NCBI GenBank assembly: GCA_041920465.1 | Contig: JBHGXW010000045.1 | Location: forward strand, 18,198-82,197 | Reading direction: 5' to 3' | Length of the DNA: 64,000 nucleotides | Source: Brevibacillus_H sp041920465 | Lineage (GTDB): Bacteria; Bacillota; Bacilli; Brevibacillales; Brevibacillaceae | In this document: positions 58,815 to 64,000 of the stretch, in pieces | Numbering within the stretch: position 1 is the stretch's first letter | How the letters are laid out: every line of letters begins with the position of its first letter | The notes under the pieces: model-generated | Database searches by the model: none | The model's input: the letters and a program-made list of their open reading frames with translations, nothing else | Told to the model about the DNA's origin: nothing | Made by a program: the position numbers and the translations under genes

Positions 58815-59336
58815 ATGGTGAATGTACCGAATGCGCTTACCGTTTTTCGCATCATGTTAATCCCTGTATACCTATATATTTTCTTTTCTGCTATTCCTTA
58901 TCATGTAGAAATCGCTTATTTGATTTTAATCTTGGCAGGCGTTACCGATATCGTTGATGGTTATATAGCCCGAACATATAAGATGATCACCGATTTTGGC
59001 AAAATGATGGACCCGTTGGCAGACAAACTGATGATGTTAGCTGTCATTACTTCTTTTTTCCTGACGGGACGCATCAGTTTATGGGCCGCATTATTTTTCT
59101 ACGCGCGGGATGTTGGCATGATTGTCACATCGGCGGTTTTTCATTTTCGCGGCAAGAAGACAGTGCCAGCCAATGCATTCGGGAAGTTGACGACAGTTCT
59201 TTTTTATATAGCCTTTACCCTTTTAATGTTCCGTTTTTCGAATGGGGAAAAGGTACTCTGGATTGTCATTGCTTTTTCCTTCGTTACCAGCGCAATTTAC
59301 TTGGCCAAAGTCAGGTTGTTGAATCGGGCCATGTAA
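58815..59336 (+). CDS. pgsA: CDP-alcohol phosphatidyltransferase, PgsA-like
   Basis: 173-residue membrane enzyme with the CDP-alcohol motif DG-x2-AR-x8-G-x3-D-x3-D in VTDIVDGYIARTYKMITDFG and KMMDPLADK. It most likely makes phosphatidylglycerol phosphate from CDP-diacylglycerol and glycerol-3-phosphate. Four or more hydrophobic helices are visible. Other CDP-alcohol transferases of this size exist, so the substrate is probable but not certain. Start after GGAGGGAT. Confidence 0.85.
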   Translation: MVNVPNALTVFRIMLIPVYLYIFFSAIPYHVEIAYLILILAGVTDIVDGYIARTYKMITDFGKMMDPLADKLMMLAVITSFFLTGRISLWAALFFYARDVGMIVTSAVFHFRGKKTVPANAFGKLTTVLFYIAFTLLMFRFSNGEKVLWIVIAFSFVTSAIYLAKVRLLNRAM

Positions 59337-59358
59337 CAAGGAATCAAGGAATGGAGAA

Positions 59359-59383
59359 GAGCACTTCTCAAGCAGAAGTGCTC
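59359..59383. repeat. Perfect 10-bp inverted repeat after pgsA
   Basis: GAGCACTTCT and AGAAGTGCTC flank CAAGC. There is no T run, so it may be a Rho-dependent end or an mRNA 3' stabiliser. Confidence 0.55.
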
Positions 59384-59520
59384 CTGTATCTCAACCCCTG
59401 ATCCAGGGTAACGGAGAGGGGATTACCCATAGCATAAGTTGTTATGGATTACTTCATACGCCCCATTATTTAGTCGATATGTAGTCAAGTGGTATTAAAA
59501 AATGATTGGAGATGATCACG

Positions 59521-59958
59521 ATGGAGCTTACGACTGTTCTTGACATTACACAAATTCAGGAGATCTTGCCGCATCGCTATCCGTTTCTGCTTGTTGACCG
59601 CATCGTGGAATTGGAAGTAGGGAAACGGGCTGTGGGAATCAAAAACGTTACCATGAATGAACCGTTTTTTCAGGGGCATTTCCCCAATTACCCGGTTATG
59701 CCTGGGGTATTGATCGTGGAAGCGTTGGCCCAAGTGGGCGCTGTAGCCGTACTCAGCATCGAAGAAAACAAAGGCAGAATTGGGTTGCTCGCCGGAGTGG
59801 ATGAATTTCGTTTCAAAGAGCAGGTAAAACCGGGCGATACCCTGGAGCTTGAAGTGGAATTAACTCGCCTTCGCGGATCTATCGGCAAAGGCCATGGCGT
59901 AGCACGCGTAGCCGGCAAGGTAGTTGCTGAGGGCGATTTGATGTTTGCTTTGAAATAA
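59521..59958 (+). CDS. fabZ: 3-hydroxyacyl-[acyl-carrier-protein] dehydratase FabZ
   Basis: 145-residue hot-dog fold dehydratase of type II fatty acid synthesis. The catalytic histidine lies in FFQGHFPNYPVMPGVLIVEAL (seen in part) and the glutamate is in the same helix; LPHRYPFLLVDRI opens the domain. ATG 59521 with GGAG 9 bp upstream is chosen over TTG 59506. It follows the mbl-flhO-flhP group as in B. subtilis. Confidence 0.96.
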   Translation: MELTTVLDITQIQEILPHRYPFLLVDRIVELEVGKRAVGIKNVTMNEPFFQGHFPNYPVMPGVLIVEALAQVGAVAVLSIEENKGRIGLLAGVDEFRFKEQVKPGDTLELEVELTRLRGSIGKGHGVARVAGKVVAEGDLMFALK

Positions 59959-60027
59959 ACAGGCATAAAACACATTTAATGGTATGTTTCGTTTGTTGGT
60001 TAATTCTTTCAACGGGCGGAATATATC

Positions 60028-60056
60028 TTGAATGTGTTTTTCTTTTGGAGTAGAAT
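60028..60056 (+). promoter_or_regulatory. Sigma-A promoter of tagA-tagO
   Basis: TTGAAT (60028-60033), 17 bp, TAGAAT (60051-60056). The -35 lies in a stretch (AATGTGTTTT, 60031-60040) complementary to AAAACACATT at 59967-59976, which may form a long-loop terminator for fabZ. Confidence 0.5.
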
Positions 60057-60120
60057 TGCTAACGGTGAAACTTTTTCTTTCTTCACAACGTCTGAATTGT
60101 AGTAAGGGTGGAGGCATAAT

Positions 60121-60849
60121 GTGGCGATGAAAGTCGTAAGAATCCTCGGAGTGCCGTTTCAAACAAGCGGTTTCAACGAGACGGTAGCAGATCTCACCGC
60201 CCGGATAGCTTCAGGAGAGCGGACTCACGTGGTCACAGCCAACCCTGAAGTCGTCATGTTAGCGAAAGAAAATCAACGGTTTCAGGAAATTGTGGAACAA
60301 GCCTATGTGGTACCTGACGGCATCGGGATTGTGTATGCCGCCAAGATACTGAATTACCCGATTACCGAACGTGTAACGGGAATTGAGCTGTTGGAAGGCT
60401 TAATGGAACAAGCCAGCAGAGAGCGTTGGAAAGTCTTTTTGTTAGGTGCCGCTCCCGCTGTGGTCAAACGGGCTGCAGAAGAACTGGCGAACAGATACCC
60501 TGGCGCACAAATTGTTGGAACACGGGACGGTTACTTCAAGGCTGATGAAGAAGCAGCGATTGCTTCAGAAGTCGCCAGAAGCGAGGCCGATTTGTTGTTC
60601 GTGGCACTGGGAGCACCGAAACAGGATGTGTGGATTGCGAAACATTGGGATCAATTGAACATCTCTCTTGCCATGGGTGTGGGCGGCAGCTTTGACGTAC
60701 TGGCCGGTACGGTGAAACGTGCCCCGAAAATCTGGCAGAAGCTCCATCTGGAATGGCTTTATCGTTTGTTGAAGCAGCCGTCCCGATGGAAAAGACAATT
60801 GTCCATCCCTAGATTTTTATTGGCCGTATTGAAAGAGAAAAGACGTTAG
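60121..60849 (+). CDS. tagA: WecG/TagA/CpsF family glycosyltransferase
   Basis: 242-residue peripheral glycosyltransferase. The family core VVTANPEVVMLAKEN, VPDGIGIVYAAK, GAPKQDVWI and MGVGGSFDVLAGTVKRAPK is complete. TagA adds ManNAc from UDP-ManNAc to undecaprenyl-diphospho-GlcNAc, the second step of wall teichoic acid synthesis. The lipid substrate enzyme TagO follows 30 bp later, and wecB (20816) makes UDP-ManNAc. GTG 60121 after GGAGG; ATG 60127 is possible. Confidence 0.93.
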   Translation: MAMKVVRILGVPFQTSGFNETVADLTARIASGERTHVVTANPEVVMLAKENQRFQEIVEQAYVVPDGIGIVYAAKILNYPITERVTGIELLEGLMEQASRERWKVFLLGAAPAVVKRAAEELANRYPGAQIVGTRDGYFKADEEAAIASEVARSEADLLFVALGAPKQDVWIAKHWDQLNISLAMGVGGSFDVLAGTVKRAPKIWQKLHLEWLYRLLKQPSRWKRQLSIPRFLLAVLKEKRR

Positions 60850-60879
60850 CGATTGATGTGGTAAGAGAGGAGAACCAAA

Positions 60880-62007
60880 ATGGTGGTAAATTATATCCTT
60901 GGGCTCTTAACATCGATGGTAGTCGCATTTTTGGCTACACCTTATGTGAAGCGCTTGGCGCAAAAGGTAGGAGCCGTCGATTCACCGGATCATCGTAAGG
61001 TACATACAAGAATTATGCCGCGTATGGGTGGCTTGGCGATTTACCTGGGTTATGTTGTCGCATTTTTCTTGTTTGTTCCGTTGCAGCGTACAGAGATGAT
61101 CGGTATTTTTATCGGAGGAACAATCGTTCTCATCACGGGAATGCTTGATGATAAAATGCAGTTGTCTCCGAAATGGAAGCTGCTCGGGCAATTGATTGGG
61201 ACTGCCCTGGTAGCCATTCCGTTCGGGCTGAAAATAGGAGTCGTAAACCTGCCGTTTGGCGGAAGTACGATTGATTTTACGCAGGGATGGCTCGCTTGGT
61301 TGGCCATACCGATAACGATGTTCTGGATTGTCGGCGTTACCAATGCTGTCAATCTGATTGACGGCCTGGACGGGTTGTCCGCAGGTGTTTCTGCCATCGC
61401 GACAGCTACCATGGCGATCATGGCGCTGATCATGAATGACACAACAGTTGCCATCTACTGTTTCGTTCTTCTGGGAGCGATCATCGGCTTTCTCTACTTC
61501 AACTTCCATCCGGCCCGTATTTTCATGGGCGATACAGGAGCGCTCTTCTTGGGTTTTAACCTGGCGGCGCTGTCCATCATGGGCTTTAAGGAAGCGTTGT
61601 TCGTTTCCTTCATCATTCCAATCGTCGTGCTGGGCGTACCGCTCTGGGATACGTTATTCGCGATTATTCGGCGAATTGTGAACAGACAGCCGATTTCCAG
61701 CCCGGACAAAGGACATCTTCACCACTGTCTGCTCAAAATGGGCTTATCCCATCGCTCTGCGGTTATCGCGATTTACTGCATGAGCATTTTCTTCGGTGTA
61801 ACGGCGATCCTGTTAACCAAGGCAACCATTTGGTTTACCCAGGCCAAATCGGCATTTTGGGCCTCCATCATTATTCTGAGTGTTTTACTTATCGTTATTC
61901 ATATGGTTAGCGAAATTGTCGGCTTGATCGGCCGCAAGTACCGTCCGGTCATCAACACCTACCGCCGTATCAAGTTGAAGGTTTCGGCAACGAGAAGAAG
62001 CAACTAA
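60880..62007 (+). CDS. tagO: Undecaprenyl-phosphate GlcNAc-1-phosphate transferase TagO
   Basis: 375-residue polytopic enzyme of the MraY/WecA family that starts wall teichoic acid and related polymers by making undecaprenyl-PP-GlcNAc. Catalytic motifs are GMLDDK (Asp-Asp), NAVNLIDGLDGLSAG, IFMGDTGALFLGF and the cytoplasmic DKGHLHHCLLKMGLSH. Ten or more hydrophobic helices are visible. Start after AGAGGAG. Confidence 0.95.
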   Translation: MVVNYILGLLTSMVVAFLATPYVKRLAQKVGAVDSPDHRKVHTRIMPRMGGLAIYLGYVVAFFLFVPLQRTEMIGIFIGGTIVLITGMLDDKMQLSPKWKLLGQLIGTALVAIPFGLKIGVVNLPFGGSTIDFTQGWLAWLAIPITMFWIVGVTNAVNLIDGLDGLSAGVSAIATATMAIMALIMNDTTVAIYCFVLLGAIIGFLYFNFHPARIFMGDTGALFLGFNLAALSIMGFKEALFVSFIIPIVVLGVPLWDTLFAIIRRIVNRQPISSPDKGHLHHCLLKMGLSHRSAVIAIYCMSIFFGVTAILLTKATIWFTQAKSAFWASIIILSVLLIVIHMVSEIVGLIGRKYRPVINTYRRIKLKVSATRRSN

Positions 62008-62027
62008 TTAAAGAACCTGTTTATTTC

Positions 62028-62059
62028 AAGCCACTTATCTCAACCACAAGTGGCTTTTC
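62028..62059 (+). terminator. Rho-independent terminator after tagO
   Basis: AAGCCACTT (62028-62036) pairs with AAGTGGCTT (62048-62056), then TTCT. Confidence 0.8.
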
Positions 62060-62152
62060 TGTTAGATATAAATAATAACTGGAACAAATGTTCTGTCAAG
62101 TGATATGCTAAAATTGCGTAAAGAGATTATGCATGTAAGGAGCTGATTTACG

Positions 62153-62632
62153 GTGGAAAAAATGCTCCAGGAACTGCTGACCAATTTTAAGAGTGAATTT
62201 TTGACGGAAGTAAGGCAGATCGTAAAGGAAGAAGTAAAAGACATTAGGGAAGATGTAGCGAAACTGAAAGAGGATGTAAGCAGAATTCATGTGGAGCTGG
62301 TAGATTTAAAACATGAAGTAGGCGGCCTTAAACAAGAGGTAAACGGCCTTAAAGAAGATGTAAACAACCTTAAGGAAGATGTAAGCGGAATTAAGGTAGA
62401 ACTTGGAGATCTAAAAGATGAAGTAGGTAGTCTGAAACAAGACGTAACCATGATCAAGGCTACAATGGCAACCAAAGATGACATTGCTTCCGTTCACAAG
62501 AAGTTAGATAACATTTATGCTCAGGTAGCACATAATAGTGAGCAAGAGGTAAAGCTTAACGAGACAATCATGAGAGTAGATCAACTGGAGACAGATGTAA
62601 AGCTAATAAAAAAAGCAATCGCCAATCAATAA
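62153..62632 (+). CDS. Coiled-coil protein of unknown function
   Basis: 159-residue soluble protein, helical throughout. From about residue 20 to 105 it shows an unbroken seven-residue pattern of the type L-K-x-[DE]-V-x-x, built on tandem 21-bp DNA repeats. There is no signal peptide or membrane segment. GTG 62153 behind AAGGAG is chosen. An extended -10 (TGCTAAAAT, 62106-62114) lies upstream and a terminator follows, so it is a single-gene unit. It is likely an oligomeric rod; partner unknown. Confidence 0.82.
   Translation: MEKMLQELLTNFKSEFLTEVRQIVKEEVKDIREDVAKLKEDVSRIHVELVDLKHEVGGLKQEVNGLKEDVNNLKEDVSGIKVELGDLKDEVGSLKQDVTMIKATMATKDDIASVHKKLDNIYAQVAHNSEQEVKLNETIMRVDQLETDVKLIKKAIANQ
62324..62386 (+). 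repeat. Tandem 21-bp repeats encoding heptads
   Basis: Three successive 21-bp units (62324, 62345, 62366) read GLKQEVN, GLKEDVN and NLKEDVS, with diverged units on both sides. Copy number could change by slippage without a frameshift. Confidence 0.8.
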
Positions 62633-62676
62633 CGCCAGCATAAATCAATTTGCCTGTCATACAGGAATGCCCAAGG

Positions 62677-62709
62677 AAGCTTTCGACAAGACAAGTCGGG
62701 AGCTTTTTC
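62677..62709 (+). terminator. Terminator after the coiled-coil gene
   Basis: AAGCT and CGAC (62677-62687) pair with GTCG and AGCTT (62695-62705) across two mismatched T/G positions, then TTTCTT. Confidence 0.75.
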
Positions 62710-62732
62710 TTGTTTTCCCGAAAAAAATGTCG

Positions 62733-62774
62733 CGGCAGGTCGATGGACCCTATTGCCTTTTGGGATTTTTGCCG
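62733..62774 (+). promoter_or_regulatory. Structured leader before the large secreted protein gene
   Basis: CGGCA (62733-62737) can pair with TGCCG (62770-62774). Inside, GGTC (62738-62741) can pair with GACC (62746-62749), and CCC with GGG (62762-62764). A competing partner for GGCA, TTGCC at 62753-62757, is also present. It lies 66 bp before the start codon. It could be a regulatory RNA; no known riboswitch class was recognised. Confidence 0.35.
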
Positions 62775-62839
62775 ATAAAAAAGAAAGAGAATAGTAGACA
62801 TGCAAAATTTGTCACAGAAATCAGTTTAGGAGGGGAAAC

Positions 62840-64000
62840 ATGGTTAGGAAAGCGTTTATGGTGCTGCTAGCCTTTGTGATGGTAGTTGGCACACTCGCCA
62901 CCTCTTTCCCAATGGGAAGAGCGTATGCCGCGAACTATATTGACTTCGACAACCAACAACTGAATAACTCTACACTAACCAATCCATATGAGCATAACAG
63001 CTCCAAAATCGATATGGATGCAACGCTCAATAACGTGGATGGAGGAAGTATTTCTTATACAGTTGAGCAAATCGTTGATCCAAACGTAAATCCACCGCGT
63101 GTTGACCAAAAAACGACCAGTTCAAGAGCTGGAATTCTGGTCAACGGTTCCAAAATGTCGATCGTGGGCCTCAAACTGTATGCGGGATTAAACCGTATTA
63201 CCTTTACCGGCAACAGCGGTGGTGCAACTGTCACCCAAACGATCTATGTGAGTTATATTGATGCTCCAACCGTGACCAACCTTACCATTTTTGGTGGAAG
63301 CGGAGGTAAGGAACTGCGGATTAAGGATAATACAGATACGATTGTTACTCCTGAGTATGTGAGCAATGTAGCAAATGGCACTATCTTTATCAAAGGTACC
63401 GCGCCAAACGTAAAACAAGTTACGGTTAACGTGATTGATGTGACAACCGGGCAAAAAAGAGGTGTTACTGTTTCGGTTTCCTCGACAGACTCCAGCTTCA
63501 TTACCTCCGGTTTGAATCTGGTTCAAGGGAAAAACCGCTTACAATTCATTTTGCAAAACGATGACCAATATTCGGAAACATATCGCGACTTGGTATATTA
63601 CAATGGCAATATTACCTTTTACAATGAAGAATTAAAAATGTCTCAGTACGATTATGACAGTGATAATGATGGTACGCCTGATTCTTACTATCCTGGTGAA
63701 TCACTATCCCAGTCATTACGGAATTACTCTCCATTTAATGTATTTAAAGACGCAACAACTGATAACCGTAACTATGTGAAATTGCAAGGTCGTGTCATCG
63801 TACCGAACAATTACAGTGCCGATCAGGTTCCTCTTCGTGTTAACGCGGTATATATGAAGGCTAAGGATTTTGCGGCTTCGGGAACGATCACAGACGATGT
63901 TGACGAAAAAGAACAAATCGTGATTGAATTCAACAAAGCAGTTGATAACAACGGCGGTACCTATACGGCTGATGATATCAACAAAATGATGCGTTTCTAC
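62840..64000 (+). CDS. Large secreted surface protein, N-terminal part (3' truncated)
   Basis: Open frame from ATG 62840 (after AGGAGGGG) to the window edge, 387 residues with no stop. Signal peptide VRKAFMVLLAFVMVVGTLA with likely cleavage after AYA (residue about 31). The mature part is rich in Asn, Thr, Val and Tyr and looks all-beta: NRITFTGNSGG, then TVTNLTIFGGSGGKELRIKD and a later NRLQFILQND, suggesting repeated Ig-like units. A DYDSDNDGTPDSYYPGE segment (about 275-290) resembles a thrombospondin type 3/dockerin-like calcium loop. S-layer or adhesin is plausible; the anchor would lie beyond the window. Confidence 0.85.
   Translation, partial: MVRKAFMVLLAFVMVVGTLATSFPMGRAYAANYIDFDNQQLNNSTLTNPYEHNSSKIDMDATLNNVDGGSISYTVEQIVDPNVNPPRVDQKTTSSRAGILVNGSKMSIVGLKLYAGLNRITFTGNSGGATVTQTIYVSYIDAPTVTNLTIFGGSGGKELRIKDNTDTIVTPEYVSNVANGTIFIKGTAPNVKQVTVNVIDVTTGQKRGVTVSVSSTDSSFITSGLNLVQGKNRLQFILQNDDQYSETYRDLVYYNGNITFYNEELKMSQYDYDSDNDGTPDSYYPGESLSQSLRNYSPFNVFKDATTDNRNYVKLQGRVIVPNNYSADQVPLRVNAVYMKAKDFAASGTITDDVDEKEQIVIEFNKAVDNNGGTYTADDINKMMRFY

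Noticed and set aside
1..64000. CRISPR arrays, prophage, IS transposases, rRNA or tRNA genes
   Set aside because: No regular spacer-repeat arrays, phage structural genes, transposase frames or recognisable tRNA/rRNA sequence were seen on reading the window; no search tool was run.

Overview
This window is ordinary chromosome from a spore-forming, flagellated, Gram-positive member of the Bacillales. The evidence is spo0F, spoIIR, spoIID, spoIIQ, spoIIID, mbl, flhO/flhP, an Rho-rpmE neighbourhood and strong GGAGG ribosome binding sites. Gene order follows the Bacillus subtilis stretch from rpoE-pyrG-spo0F to fabZ, with extra blocks inserted. The 11-gene nuo operon, the alanine/lysine-rich NuoC tail, SLH-type surface protein and InhA protease suggest an Alicyclobacillaceae-like lineage (Tumebacillus/Effusibacillus type). 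That placement is inference and was not tested by phylogeny.

Layout. 1-8 kb: rpoE (3' end), pyrG with a leader attenuator, spo0F with a sigma-H promoter, then the central-carbon/wall group fba-fsa-murA2-glpX-rho. 8-12 kb: a LysM/M23 peptidase, an uncharacterised radical SAM protein, rpmE, tdk and a YhcN-type sporulation lipoprotein. 12-21 kb: prfA-prmC, spoIIR, a DnaA-box cluster, ywlC-mntP-ywlE-rpiB-ywlG, glyA, upp, wecB. 22-27 kb: a 1059-residue surface protein (NAGPA domain plus SLH) and a thiolase. 27-34 kb: the full ATP synthase operon. 34-38 kb: an unknown gene, a 650-bp repeat-rich gap and InhA. 38-48 kb: a complex I operon lacking nuoEFG. 48-59 kb: ywzB-ywmB-murA1, an Lrp/aminotransferase pair, spoIID-spoIIQ-spoIIID-mbl, flhO-flhP, an EpuA-like protein and pgsA. 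59-64 kb: fabZ, tagA, tagO, a coiled-coil protein and the start of a large secreted protein that runs off the window.

How the genes work together. ATP synthase and complex I are the energy core. WecB (UDP-ManNAc), TagO and TagA would make the ManNAc-GlcNAc linkage unit of wall polymers, on which SLH proteins normally depend. The sporulation genes carry recognisable promoters for their expected sigma factors: H for spo0F, F for spoIIR and spoIIQ, E for spoIID and spoIIID.

No phage, IS element, CRISPR, rRNA or tRNA was seen. The least explained material is in the gaps. One class is a family of hairpin repeats with about 10-nt arms and a conserved loop of about 15 nt, at seven or more sites. 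Another is a second repeat of about 115 bp whose long stem shows compensatory changes between copies. Others are a composite inverted-repeat element before inhA, and a spoIID ribosome binding site that is complementary to sequence just upstream of its own promoter.
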